64,000 bases of DNA from an uncultured Treponema sp. (lineage in GTDB: Bacteria > Spirochaetota > Spirochaetia > Treponematales > Treponemataceae). Under the pieces are notes generated by a model, which had not been told where the DNA came from, did not search any database, and was given only the letters and a program-made list of their open reading frames with translations. The stretch is taken from assembly GCA_937885175.1 (NCBI GenBank), contig CAKZZO010000131.1, positions 1 through 64,000 of the forward strand, read 5' to 3'. Shown piece after piece: positions 17,709-27,663 of this stretch (position 1 is its first letter; each line of letters opens with the position of its first letter). The translations under genes were made by a program, and so were the position numbers.

Positions 17709-19321
17709 TTTGCCGTGCCAGTCCGTCCATACAGTGCCGTTGCTTCTGAAAGCCATGCTGCCGCCTTGTCTGCCTTTTCTCCGCTCATCATGTCTTCCGT
17801 CATGCGCCATGCCCAGTTTTTACCGCTGGTGGACGGCATGTTCATGCGGGCTTTTGTGCCAAGATGATACAAATCCTGCAGGGGAATGACGGCAAACTGC
17901 GCGGTAGAGGCAAAAGCCTGCTGCACAAGATTGCGGCAAAGTTCTCCACTCTTACGCATTTTTTTTGCCTGCTCTGCACGTATCTTTTCGCCCCTGCAAT
18001 AGGAGGCAATCAGAGCCAAGAGGTCATCATCAATTGATTCCAGATAGCCTTGAGTGGTGTCGTTATCGTGGGTACCCGTGTAGACGACACACGGCTTGTC
18101 ATAGGTATGGGGCAGGAATGCGTTTACCAGGCTACCCTTTTTATATTCGTTTGCATCAAAGGCAAACTGCAAAATCTTCATGCCGGGAAGTGCAAGACCG
18201 TCACGAAGCGCACGCACGCCGTCAGTGATGATGCCCAAATCCTCAGCAATAAGAGGAAGTTCACCCAGAGATTTTCTGATTGCATCAAAGAGAGCCCGAC
18301 CAGGTCCTTTTTTCCACTCCCCTTTTTCCGCAGTGGCTGCCCCGTAGGGAACCGCCCAGTAGGATTCAAAGCCTCGGAAATGGTCAATGCGCACGTAGTC
18401 AGTCAGTTCAAGCAGTTTCTTGATGCGGGCAATCCACCATCTGTAGCCGTCCGCTTTCATTGCTGTCCAGTTGTAAAGGGGATTGCCCCAAAGCTGACCG
18501 GTCGCACTGAAATAGTCTGGCGGAACACCAGCGACACATTTGGGAAGGCCGCGCTTATTGAGCTGGAAAAGCGGCTGATTTGCCCACACATCCGCGCTGT
18601 CAGGAGCGACAAAAATGGGGATGTCACCGATAATTGCAATCCCCTTGCCGTTTGCATAGGTCTTGAGGGCTTTCCATTGCATGGCGGCAAAGAACTGAAT
18701 CACTTTGTACTGTTCGATTTCTGCCTTGTGAGCCTTGTTCCAGGCAGAGACCGCCGCATTGTCATGGGAAGCCAAATCTTTTTTCCAGTAGACATTCCAG
18801 GCTCCGGAAACAGACTGTCCCTTCTTTTCGCTTTCGGCGGCGGCTTTCAGGTCATGCTCGGTCTTGATGCTCATAAAAGAGGCATAGTCATCAAGCCAGA
18901 ACTTATTTCTTTTGCGGAATGAGGCGTAGTCAGCCTTGTCTGCCTCATTGGCATTTGAAACAAAATAGTCGGCACAGTTTTTGAGCACCGGCATTTTCCA
19001 CCAGACCACGGCACCGTAATCCACATCCCCCTTGTTCTTAATGAATTTTGGGGGAAGAATATCCGTAGGTCGCGCCCAGCCGCGGTCAGAAAGCAAATCC
19101 AAATCAATCAGCAGCGGATTAAGCGCAAAAGTTGAAAAAGACTGATAAGGACTGTCGCCATAGCCTGTCGGGCCCAAGGGCAAGACCTGCCACAAACTGA
19201 TGTGGGCTTTTTCCAAAAAATCAACGAACGCAAAGGCACTCTTTCCCATAGTGCCGATGCCATAACTTGACGGCAAGGATGTGGGATGCAATAAGATGCC
19301 AGATAACCGTGGTAAACTCAT
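17705..19321 (-). CDS. malQ: 4-alpha-glucanotransferase (GH77)
   Basis: A 538-residue amylomaltase that transfers alpha-1,4-glucan segments between maltodextrins. It opens with RLSGILLHPTSLPSSYGIG, the standard start of the family, and contains WQVLPLGPTGYGDSPYQS, the nucleophile block RIDHFRGFESYW, IAEDLGII with the acid/base Glu, and TGTHDNDTTQGY. ATG 19321 is chosen because of this family start and because a good promoter ends nine bases before it; the 17 extra upstream codons would overlap the promoter. Confidence 0.93.
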   Translation of the reverse strand: MSLPRLSGILLHPTSLPSSYGIGTMGKSAFAFVDFLEKAHISLWQVLPLGPTGYGDSPYQSFSTFALNPLLIDLDLLSDRGWARPTDILPPKFIKNKGDVDYGAVVWWKMPVLKNCADYFVSNANEADKADYASFRKRNKFWLDDYASFMSIKTEHDLKAAAESEKKGQSVSGAWNVYWKKDLASHDNAAVSAWNKAHKAEIEQYKVIQFFAAMQWKALKTYANGKGIAIIGDIPIFVAPDSADVWANQPLFQLNKRGLPKCVAGVPPDYFSATGQLWGNPLYNWTAMKADGYRWWIARIKKLLELTDYVRIDHFRGFESYWAVPYGAATAEKGEWKKGPGRALFDAIRKSLGELPLIAEDLGIITDGVRALRDGLALPGMKILQFAFDANEYKKGSLVNAFLPHTYDKPCVVYTGTHDNDTTQGYLESIDDDLLALIASYCRGEKIRAEQAKKMRKSGELCRNLVQQAFASTAQFAVIPLQDLYHLGTKARMNMPSTSGKNWAWRMTEDMMSGEKADKAAAWLSEATALYGRTGTAK

Positions 19322-19359
19322 AATGTATGTATTGTACAGCGTTACGATAAATTTGGCAA
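19322..19359 (-). promoter_or_regulatory. malQ promoter, near-leaderless
   Basis: Minus strand: TTGCCA (19354-19359), 17-base spacer, TACAAT (19331-19336), nine bases, ATG 19321. This is a near-consensus sigma-70 promoter with a predicted 5' leader of only about two bases. Confidence 0.65.
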
Positions 19360-19373
19360 TGAAAAAGAACAAG

Positions 19374-19405
19374 GGGAGCGAATAACAGTGAAGGTAAACG
19401 CTCCC
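19374..19405 (-). terminator. Possible terminator of the secretion operon
   Basis: GGGAGCG (19374-19380) pairs with CGCTCCC (19399-19405); on the minus strand it is followed by a T-rich stretch (CTTGTTCTTTTTC). The loop is long (18 bases), so this is only moderately convincing. Confidence 0.4.
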
Positions 19406-19414
19406 ATAAGATGA

Positions 19415-20086
19415 TTATTTCATACCGAGGTGATAACGTTGATCGTATGTTTGATATGTTGCAGGGTTAGCAAATTCCAAGCCTTGCTCAGAAACTTTTT
19501 CAGCAGTGTATTCGTTAAGACCGAATATCAACTTTCCTCCACCAGCATCCCGTAGGTCGCGTAAATTGGACATATCAAAAATTGCATCACTTGCGCCAAA
19601 AACTTCCAAGGAAGGAGGCAATGCCTTGATTCGCTTGAACTTTGTATTGCGCTGCATTTGAGTTATGAAAAAAAAGACAAGGTTTCGATTTGCGGACAAG
19701 TCAATTTCATAGATAGGAGTAAATCTGGTAGCAGAAAAAGGTGCATACACCGCTTCAAGTGAAGGTAAGTCGCGCAAAAAATATAAACTATAAAATGAGC
19801 AAAAATTCATCACAAGAACCTTTACCCCTGAAGTCTTCTTTTCAAAATGCATATTCTTAGAAAACGATACGGAATCGAAGACAATTTTTCCCAGTTTATG
19901 AAACCCCTCAAGGCCAGAAATCTTGGAAATCTCGCCCTTTATGTCTGAAAGTAGAATTTCAGAACAATTTTCATCGTATTCGGAATAAATCGTTTTTCCG
20001 CTCACAACAAGCGTCAGCTTTGCATTTTTTGCAAATATGGCTACACCGCAGATCAAAAGAACCATACATAAACCAAATCTTTTCAT
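19415..20086 (-). CDS. Small exported LRR-like protein downstream of the RHS gene
   Basis: A 223-residue protein with a Sec signal peptide (MKRFGLCMVLLICGVAIFA). The mature part has leucine-rich-repeat-like spacing: LSDIKGEISKISGLEGFHKL, LRDLPSLEAVYAP, IDLSANRNLVFF, LPPSLEVFGAS. The start is ATG 20086 because GGAGG sits five bases upstream; an ATG four codons earlier lacks a site. It follows the RHS stop by only 14 bases and is the last gene of the block. Such a position is typical for a partner or immunity protein of a polymorphic toxin, but no experiment or known family supports that. Confidence 0.65.
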   Translation of the reverse strand: MKRFGLCMVLLICGVAIFAKNAKLTLVVSGKTIYSEYDENCSEILLSDIKGEISKISGLEGFHKLGKIVFDSVSFSKNMHFEKKTSGVKVLVMNFCSFYSLYFLRDLPSLEAVYAPFSATRFTPIYEIDLSANRNLVFFFITQMQRNTKFKRIKALPPSLEVFGASDAIFDMSNLRDLRDAGGGKLIFGLNEYTAEKVSEQGLEFANPATYQTYDQRYHLGMK

Positions 20087-20100
20087 ATTTTCCTCCATAG

Positions 20101-23100
20101 TTATTGATTTTTAGATGCATTTGCATCTTCTTTGCCATTTTTTGTTGTTGAAGAATTATTACTGTATTGTTGTAATGTATTTATTTGAGATGTCGGTACA
20201 TAAATTTTTCCATTTTCTTGTACCCAGCCCATAGATGAGCGCCCTCCCGCAAGCGTCTTATCATTAGCAGAGGTTGCAGAGATGGCGACATATGATTTTC
20301 CATCAGAGCGCACAACGACACCTCCGTCTATGCCAACCCAATGTGTATGACCTGATGAATAGAACACTTCTGCCAAAATCGCATACTGCGTAGAGGATTT
20401 ATCCAGTTCATCAATTTTAACGGACAGGTCTCCTTGTTTACCTTTTGTCCAATAATCATGGTCGAGGTTGTAGTTTTTTGCAACTTCTACGAAATTAATT
20501 AAATCTGTTCCTGACTTAAAGTTAGACTTTAAATCATTTACATCCTTTGGTGTTAAATCCGCTCCAGTCAAGACATTTATAATCTCTGCAATACCAGACA
20601 CAACACAACCTGCCGTAGCAATCGTATCATACCCCATACTATTCAGCAGATTCCCCAAATCTTCTGCTGTCCAAACTGATTTTCCATCAGAGGCATGTCC
20701 GGCAAGTTGAATGAATAAATCTGTATACACATCACCAAGCTTATCATTTCCCCACCGAGAATCATGCATGTCAATATCATTCGGGCGGACATTCTCCAAA
20801 CCCAGCTTATCCACCCAGTTCACGGGGTCGCCGCCGCAGTAGGTGTACCAGTTGGGGCCATCGCGGGCGGGGTCGCTGGTGGTGAAACGGAAGGAGGCAG
20901 GGCTGTAGTCACGGTAGCCAAAATCATAGAGCGATGTGATATCAAGCGTTTTTTTGCCGGCAAAGCCATAGCCATGTGCGGCGGCACTTGTATCTGAAAG
21001 CGAAAGCGGTGCGCCGAAGACATCGTAGAAGAAAGAGGTCTGCGTGCCGTCATTTTTGCCTGCGGTCTTTAGGGTGCCGACTGCATCGGAAAAGAATACA
21101 AAGTCTTCGGCGGAATCTGAGCCGAGCACGGAAAGAGCGGCGGGGGTACGGCTGTTTCCATAGAGAAGGGTGTAGCCTGCATCCACGGGCAGAGGAGAAT
21201 GACTGTCTGCAAGGGAAGCGGTGCCAATGCCCTCAGTACGGGAAGCAATTGTCCGGGTTCGGCCGTCTGCGGACTGTTCATCAATGTATGTATAGCGCAT
21301 GCTGGGGCTGCTGTCTTCCCATCCTTCTGCCGCTGCACTTCTGACCGCATACAAATCGTTAAAGGAAAGACCATCGTAAACGGTGCTTGTTCTGCCAGTG
21401 CGAGATGAATCAGTTTGAATTCTGCGACCAAAGGCATCATAGCGGCAAGACGCGGAGAAAATTTCTGATGTCAACAAGTCCTGTACGCTTACACTTTTCA
21501 TTCTATTATTTACAGTGTATGCATAGTCTTCACTTTTGTAAAGATTTCTTTTCTGCAAGAGATTTCCATTGGCATCATAGCGGGCTGAGCCTGCACTTCC
21601 CCAGGCAAGCAGTCGGTCTTCTCCATCATATTCATAGGAAATGGTGCCAAAGGGCGTTTCCCGGCGGGAAAGATTTCCGTTTGCATCGTAGAAAAACCGT
21701 TCCTCCAGCATGGACTCGTTAATCCGCGGCTGGTACAGACCTGTGCCTATTTTTGCACAGAGGGCTCTGAGGGCATCATATTCCTCTGATGAAAGAGAAA
21801 GGATGCTGGACGAGGCATCATTTTTTCCGCTACTGGCCTCTCCGCTTTCCTCGCAGAGTTTTTTCAGATAGGAGGCAAGGGCTTGTGAATAAGGATACTG
21901 GACGGCAGACAACCGTCCCTGATTGTCGTAGCGGTAACTGGTTACGGTCAAGTCAGCGTTCAGGGAAAGTCTGCGCTCACCATGAGAGCCGTACACGGCA
22001 CCGTCAACTGAAATCAGATTGGATGCTGCACTGTATGCGGCGGTCAAAAGCAAGCGTCCTGCCTCATCGTAGACCGACTGCTGGCTTTCGCCAGTAGAAT
22101 GTAGGCGCAAGATTTCTCTTCCCATATCATCGTATACAAACTTCATTCCCAGTCCGCTCATGCGGTCGGAAACTTCTGTCAATTCTCCCCGCTTTCCATA
22201 GCGATAGGTTACATCCTGCTTCTCACTTTGCAGGCGAACTCTCCTTCCGCAGTCATCGTAGGTGCAGCGCAGGCTTTGTCCAGTAAGGACATCCTGCTGA
22301 GTGAGCATATGACCCGCAGTATCGTAGGTAAAGCGAAGATGCGAGCTGTCATTTCGCGCAGAAAGGATGTTTCCCGCCGCATCGCGGATTTCCTCGGAAT
22401 ATGAACCGTCAGCATAACTTACGGTCACTTTGTTTTCTGCCCGGTCATAGCTACAGGCTGTCTTCTTTCCTTCATAATCCTGCAATGCAGAAAGAGAACC
22501 ATCCAACCGATATGCAAAACTTTGAAAGAATCCCAGACGATTTGTTTCTTTGAGGATGCGTCCGAAGCCGTCAGTCTGGTATGCAGAAGCACCTCCCTTT
22601 GCGTCAATGCGGGTAAAAGACTTACCATCTTCACCATATTCTGTGGTCACGACTGCCTTATCGCCACGAAGAATTTTTGTAATCCGGTCTTTGTCATCAT
22701 AGGAATACTTTTCAGTCACGGAAGAAGGATTTTCCTTTTTGCTGACAAGTCTGCCGCTCCTGTCATAAGTCGCTTCATATATCACGCCACTGGCATCAGA
22801 GATTGAAATGCAGTTGCCGTCAAAATCGTATTCCCGATTCGTGACGGTGCCGTTGCATGCTATGGTCTGCACAAGTCTATCCTTTCCGTCGTAGATGTAG
22901 CGAGTCCTTTTTTCATAGGCATCATAGGATTCCACACATCTGCCCCGCAGGTCGTAGATAAAATGCTCGGTGTTTCCCGCTCCGTCCTGTACGGACAGAA
23001 TCTCGCCGAATGCATTCACGCGGTATATTTTCTTAAAACGTCCGCCCTTTACATGGTTTACCGTCCTGCAATCTGCACTGTAGGAGAGCGTCTCCTCTGC

Positions 23101-26088
23101 AATGAGCCTGCCATCTGGGCTAGAAACGGTATGAGAAGTCAGACGATTTGCGCCGTCATACTGCCATTCCTCAATTTTTCCGTCAGTGACAAGGCGACAA
23201 AGATTTCCCTGAGCATCATAATAATAGTAGGTTTTTGCCCCCAGGGGATTTGTCACCACCGCTTTTTTTCCGTCCGAATAGCATACGCTTTCTTCTTTTC
23301 CAAGGCTGCCCTGGACTTCCTGAGAACTTACAAAATAGCCGCTAACCTGGTCATACTCATAAGCGATTTCGCCGCCTAATGCTGTAAGAGACTGCAAAAG
23401 CCGTCCTCCTGGAGAATAGCGATTCTTTTTACCTACAAGGTCGCCTGCACGGACTTCCACAAGGCGTTCCCATGGGTCGTAGCGGCGCAGGAAAACCCTG
23501 CCGTCGCCATTGCTTTCCCTGCTTACCAAGCCCTCCGATGTATACTGAGACTGAAAAGTGACGGCATGGCTTTTTTGATAAAAATTGCCATTTCTTCCCA
23601 CCATGCCGTAGCTTTGACTGGCGATTTGGCCTGCGCCGTTGTATTCATACTGACATGCCCAGCCACTTTCCTGAGTATTCCAGATGGTATTCTGCAAAAG
23701 CCGCCCCTCTCCTGAGTATAAGTTTGACTGGAGGGGAACTTCGGCACAGACTTTTCCATTGCCGTCAGTACCAGAAAGATAGGAGCGGACACACTTGTGG
23801 CACTTGTCGTATTCGTAGCGGTATATGCGTTCTTCACCAGTCATCATGTCTTTTTGGCGGCAATAAATCAGGTCTTTTCTATTTGAATAGCGCAGTTCAG
23901 TTTCAAAGCCATTGGATTGGCTGCAGAAGACAAGATGCGGCTCATAGCGATAGGTCTGTACCATGCCAGAGGGAAGCGTATGCCTTATCACTCTGCCGAT
24001 TGCGTCATAGAGCCAGCCTTCGGTGGACAGGGCGGATGAGGATGACGGGGCAAAGATTTTTTTCTGAATCAAATTTCCCTGACTGTCATAGAGGAATTCC
24101 GCCCGATTTCCATAGCAATCCCTGGCTTCTGTGACGAGGTTCAGGGCGTTGTATGTATAGCTCCATACTTTTTCTCCACCCCGCCAGACCGCCGTGTTGT
24201 TTCCGCGGGAATCATAGTCAAATGAAGTCACCACGCCGTCACGGTCAGCATAGGAAATCAGATTGTTACCGCTGTAGGTCTGTCGGATAGAGGAAGCATC
24301 GCTACAGGCTACAGAAATCATGTGCCCGTCCGAGTCATAGCTGTATGTTTCCCGATTACCGTTTTTCTCACACCATGCAAGCCTCCCCTGTGTATCGTAG
24401 CCATATGATACAAGTCTGCCGTCTGCATAACTTTCCTTGACGGTGCGGTTCTGGCTGTCGTATTCATATGTACTCTGAACGCCATCGTGGTCAAGATAGC
24501 AAGTGCGGCGGTTTTCGATGTCATATGAAAAAGTTTCTTTTGCGCCGTTTTCATTCACCGTGTATGTCGTGCGCATTTTTCCGGCAGCATCTTTTTCATA
24601 GCCAATTTCGATAAAGGAACCGTCACTTTTTATCTGTCGGACAAGGCGATTTTCTGCATCATAGGCATAGGATTTTAGGTCTCCCTCCCCGTCCTGCACT
24701 GTCACCAGACGATTGCCGTCATAGCCATAGGAAACCGTCTGCATGCCGTCAAAAACAGATGCAACATGCCCGCCAGACCAGGTGAAGGTCAGGGTGCGCA
24801 GTCCGTTTACGCTGACTTTGGCAAGCTGATGCTGATTATCGTAATCAAAGACGATGATTCCGCCGTTGGGAAAGGTAATTGTCTGCAAAAGCCCATAGCC
24901 ATTGTAGAGTCGTTCTTCGCCAGACTTGTAGCGAATCAAATAGCAGTCTGCGTCAGGCTCATAGGAAAGCGTAAACCTGTCGGCATACTTCTCGTTTTCA
25001 TAGCCGGCGGATTTTTCCTCAAAGACAATGGGATTCCCCTGATCATCAACAAATATCAGGCGGTTCAGACCGAGATTCCGTGCCACCTGTCCACCATAGC
25101 CGTAGCCTGTGTAGACATTTTTTTGCGCACGGGCAGCAGAAGAATCTGCCAATGCCTGCATTTCATTTCGCTTTGCAATCCGCTCAGCCAAAATCTCCTC
25201 TACCTGCAAAGCAAATTCCTCGCATTCAGTATCTTCTTCCGCATATGACTGCACGATTTCCAGAGCACTTTGCGCGGACTGCACAAGCTGCTGCCACTTG
25301 TCCACTTCCGCGGAGACTGCTTCGTGGCAGCCTAAAATGATGCGGGAATTCAGTATTGAAGTCCAAAGCGAACCAAAGGCTCCGTCTGTGGAAGTTGCAT
25401 CATCAAAATCCACACTCTCATAGCGTCTTGCCACACCAAATTCTGTCTTTCCCACCCGAATGCACATATCTTTGTCTTCAAGACGAAATATGCCGGTTGC
25501 CAGCATGACGGGGTCACCGATAAAATTGACCACCTGCCCGTCGGCATTGTAAACCGATACGGCACCAGTGCCTGCATTTTCCGTATAGGTGTAGTCATGG
25601 GAAGCACAATATGCGTCCAGCGCAGCCTTTGCCTCGTCCACGGCTTCCTGCAACTGGGCGAATTCTATGGGGTCTGCCTGTTTTTCTCCTTCCAGGACAG
25701 TCTGTACTTCTGCCTTTGCCTCCTCATAGTGGCTTACCAGATTTTCAAGGCTGTCGTTTCCATCGTCAGTTTTCTTTTCTTCATCACCGAAATCAAAATC
25801 ACTGGCATAGGGAAGTTCCACATCTTCATCGCCATGATAATTATCCATATTGTCCAATTCATCGCCAGTCCAGAATTCGTCATCGTTATCATCACTGTCG
25901 TCAAAAACTTCACTCCAGTCAAAGCAGTCACTGTCATCACCGTCATCATCGCCAAAATCCCAACTGGAGTCTATGCTGTCATCATCATCACTGTCATCAC
26001 TGCTATCCCCCCAAGAAAAGACCGGGAGCAGGCACAAGGTAAAAAGCAATAAAAAGAATGCACTCTTTTTTCGCAAGAAAACTTTCAT
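20101..26088 (-). CDS. Giant RHS/YD-repeat exported protein with Asp-rich N-terminus and C39-like tip
   Basis: A 1995-residue protein. Residues 1-27 are a Sec signal peptide. Residues 28-112 are extremely rich in Asp, with runs such as DSSDDSDDDD and DFGDDDGDDSD. A coiled-coil-like stretch follows, then a DUF6531-like block (VMLATGIFRLEDKDMCI). From about residue 390 to 1700 come dozens of YD repeats (YDxxGRL, YDxxNRL). The RHS core closes with SLYDFGYRDYSP and VNWVDKLGLE. The last 231 residues form a variable tip with ATAGCVVSGIAEIIN (Cys about 1828) and SGHTHWVGIDG (His about 1916), the Cys/His layout of C39-like papain-fold peptidases. Probably a secreted shell-enclosed effector or surface protein; the secretion-type operon upstream suggests its export route. 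Confidence 0.85.
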   Translation of the reverse strand: MKVFLRKKSAFFLLLFTLCLLPVFSWGDSSDDSDDDDSIDSSWDFGDDDGDDSDCFDWSEVFDDSDDNDDEFWTGDELDNMDNYHGDEDVELPYASDFDFGDEEKKTDDGNDSLENLVSHYEEAKAEVQTVLEGEKQADPIEFAQLQEAVDEAKAALDAYCASHDYTYTENAGTGAVSVYNADGQVVNFIGDPVMLATGIFRLEDKDMCIRVGKTEFGVARRYESVDFDDATSTDGAFGSLWTSILNSRIILGCHEAVSAEVDKWQQLVQSAQSALEIVQSYAEEDTECEEFALQVEEILAERIAKRNEMQALADSSAARAQKNVYTGYGYGGQVARNLGLNRLIFVDDQGNPIVFEEKSAGYENEKYADRFTLSYEPDADCYLIRYKSGEERLYNGYGLLQTITFPNGGIIVFDYDNQHQLAKVSVNGLRTLTFTWSGGHVASVFDGMQTVSYGYDGNRLVTVQDGEGDLKSYAYDAENRLVRQIKSDGSFIEIGYEKDAAGKMRTTYTVNENGAKETFSYDIENRRTCYLDHDGVQSTYEYDSQNRTVKESYADGRLVSYGYDTQGRLAWCEKNGNRETYSYDSDGHMISVACSDASSIRQTYSGNNLISYADRDGVVTSFDYDSRGNNTAVWRGGEKVWSYTYNALNLVTEARDCYGNRAEFLYDSQGNLIQKKIFAPSSSSALSTEGWLYDAIGRVIRHTLPSGMVQTYRYEPHLVFCSQSNGFETELRYSNRKDLIYCRQKDMMTGEERIYRYEYDKCHKCVRSYLSGTDGNGKVCAEVPLQSNLYSGEGRLLQNTIWNTQESGWACQYEYNGAGQIASQSYGMVGRNGNFYQKSHAVTFQSQYTSEGLVSRESNGDGRVFLRRYDPWERLVEVRAGDLVGKKNRYSPGGRLLQSLTALGGEIAYEYDQVSGYFVSSQEVQGSLGKEESVCYSDGKKAVVTNPLGAKTYYYYDAQGNLCRLVTDGKIEEWQYDGANRLTSHTVSSPDGRLIAEETLSYSADCRTVNHVKGGRFKKIYRVNAFGEILSVQDGAGNTEHFIYDLRGRCVESYDAYEKRTRYIYDGKDRLVQTIACNGTVTNREYDFDGNCISISDASGVIYEATYDRSGRLVSKKENPSSVTEKYSYDDKDRITKILRGDKAVVTTEYGEDGKSFTRIDAKGGASAYQTDGFGRILKETNRLGFFQSFAYRLDGSLSALQDYEGKKTACSYDRAENKVTVSYADGSYSEEIRDAAGNILSARNDSSHLRFTYDTAGHMLTQQDVLTGQSLRCTYDDCGRRVRLQSEKQDVTYRYGKRGELTEVSDRMSGLGMKFVYDDMGREILRLHSTGESQQSVYDEAGRLLLTAAYSAASNLISVDGAVYGSHGERRLSLNADLTVTSYRYDNQGRLSAVQYPYSQALASYLKKLCEESGEASSGKNDASSSILSLSSEEYDALRALCAKIGTGLYQPRINESMLEERFFYDANGNLSRRETPFGTISYEYDGEDRLLAWGSAGSARYDANGNLLQKRNLYKSEDYAYTVNNRMKSVSVQDLLTSEIFSASCRYDAFGRRIQTDSSRTGRTSTVYDGLSFNDLYAVRSAAAEGWEDSSPSMRYTYIDEQSADGRTRTIASRTEGIGTASLADSHSPLPVDAGYTLLYGNSRTPAALSVLGSDSAEDFVFFSDAVGTLKTAGKNDGTQTSFFYDVFGAPLSLSDTSAAAHGYGFAGKKTLDITSLYDFGYRDYSPASFRFTTSDPARDGPNWYTYCGGDPVNWVDKLGLENVRPNDIDMHDSRWGNDKLGDVYTDLFIQLAGHASDGKSVWTAEDLGNLLNSMGYDTIATAGCVVSGIAEIINVLTGADLTPKDVNDLKSNFKSGTDLINFVEVAKNYNLDHDYWTKGKQGDLSVKIDELDKSSTQYAILAEVFYSSGHTHWVGIDGGVVVRSDGKSYVAISATSANDKTLAGGRSSMGWVQENGKIYVPTSQINTLQQYSNNSSTTKNGKEDANASKNQ

Positions 26089-26106
26089 GTAATACCTCCT
26101 GTAAAA

Positions 26107-27663
26107 TCAGAACAAATCCATGCGGAATAATTTGTCCAGCAGACTTCCTGAACGTGAAGATGTCGGCACATAGCCCGTGCATTGCTGCACAAACTGACTC
26201 TGCCCCGCTTCCCTGCTTCCATTGATGTAGGCGGCGGGATGACTTACCTGGGGATTGTCTTCCGAGACGAAGACTGCATAAAAGACTGCCAGTGGGCAGG
26301 GGCTTCCAGAAGCAGATGCATTCCACGATTGAAAAAGGGCGGAACGCAGGGATGTCTGGAGGGCGACGGCTGGGGCAGAAAGCGCGGAACTGTAAGAACG
26401 CACCTTTTCTGCAAAATCGTAGGCATCCACAAAAAAGTCACAGGGATATGAATCCAAATGGTAGGATTCCACTTCATTCTGCATAAGTGAGCGCCAGTCT
26501 CTTTTTGCAGTGACATTTTCTATGCTTGCGGCACAGGCTGCGGAAAAAGTGTTGAATGCGCTCACCACTTTGGAAATGCCTGAGCAGTCCACCACGGAAA
26601 AAGACGCATGTCCGTAAGAAGCGTACTGCGCCTTGTACTGTTCCAGAGCACAGTCGCACAGGGCGGACACGGACTGATTTCCCCCTGCAAATGAGGAGAA
26701 AAGAGAAGCGTACTGCCAGCCGTTTGCGGGAACAAGGGCTGGAGTGCCCGCCAGATATAATGCGCAGTCACGGATTTCATAGGCGGTTTCCATGCAAATG
26801 CCAAAGCAGGTGTCAAAACCGATAAAATCCAGTTTTTCCCTGCCGTCCATTCTTGCAAGACCGTCCTGAATGCCCTCCCGCAAATCAGAAACAGTCATGT
26901 AGGTGTCAGCATACGAGTCTATCGCATAAGCACGGAAGCCTGTCCCTTCTGGCACAGAGTCGCTTTCTCCCCGCCAACCAGTGCCATGTCCCCACATGAT
27001 AAGCCCATAATGCTCGGCAGGGTATTCACGGGAGGCAAAAGACAGACAGGCTGCAAGGGTGGACTTATCTGCCATGTCCAGTTCTGTCGTGCTATCCAAA
27101 GACAGGCCTAAATCCGGGCAGGCTATCCGCTCGGAGACAATAGTATTGGACTGTTCGGCATCGTAATCCACCCGAAACAATCTTGTGTCAGTCCAGTTGC
27201 CGTTAGTTGCGTCGTAGCCTGCACAGCGGTCAAAGAGGACAAGCAGATAGATGTTGCTTTCCGTCAAGTCCACTGACTCCAACTCGTTAAAATCAGCAAT
27301 GGCAGACTTTTCCAGATTGTTGTCGGCCGCCATGTAAACAAGAAATGTCCAGTTTTTTACGACGGGCGCAGGATCTGGCTCAGGCTCGGGTTCTGGCTCT
27401 GGTTCGGGTTCTGGTTCAGGAGGAATTAACGTGGGGTCAACTTCGTCATCCTCCACCGCCTCCTCATCGTCTTCGGGTACACGGTCATCCCGCTCAGCAG
27501 GATTTTTTGGAGCAGGAACTTCCGTCTCTCCAGACTGACTTTCCGTCTCTGCCACGACCTTTTTTTCTGAATCTGCGGGTTCAAGCTGCAAGGTACAGGC
27601 AAGGGGCAGAAAAAGCAGTGCCAGCGCACAAATAATTTCCACCAGCAAGAGCAATTTTTTCAT
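26107..27663 (-). CDS. C11 (clostripain-type) cysteine peptidase lipoprotein
   Basis: A 518-residue lipoprotein: signal peptide ending in lipobox LPLAC (Cys23), an acidic linker, and an EPEPEPEP proline-glutamate spacer at residues about 82-98. A peptidase C11 domain follows (starts NWTFLVYMAADNNLE). The catalytic His is in LIMWGHGTGW (His226) and the nucleophile in GFDTCFGICMETAYE (Cys286), both placed as in clostripain/gingipain-fold enzymes, which cut after basic residues. Its stop precedes the RHS gene by 18 bases with a GGAGG site between; its start overlaps the lipoprotein gene upstream by four bases. It could process the secreted RHS protein, which is an inference from position only. 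Confidence 0.88.
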   Translation of the reverse strand: MKKLLLLVEIICALALLFLPLACTLQLEPADSEKKVVAETESQSGETEVPAPKNPAERDDRVPEDDEEAVEDDEVDPTLIPPEPEPEPEPEPEPEPDPAPVVKNWTFLVYMAADNNLEKSAIADFNELESVDLTESNIYLLVLFDRCAGYDATNGNWTDTRLFRVDYDAEQSNTIVSERIACPDLGLSLDSTTELDMADKSTLAACLSFASREYPAEHYGLIMWGHGTGWRGESDSVPEGTGFRAYAIDSYADTYMTVSDLREGIQDGLARMDGREKLDFIGFDTCFGICMETAYEIRDCALYLAGTPALVPANGWQYASLFSSFAGGNQSVSALCDCALEQYKAQYASYGHASFSVVDCSGISKVVSAFNTFSAACAASIENVTAKRDWRSLMQNEVESYHLDSYPCDFFVDAYDFAEKVRSYSSALSAPAVALQTSLRSALFQSWNASASGSPCPLAVFYAVFVSEDNPQVSHPAAYINGSREAGQSQFVQQCTGYVPTSSRSGSLLDKLFRMDLF

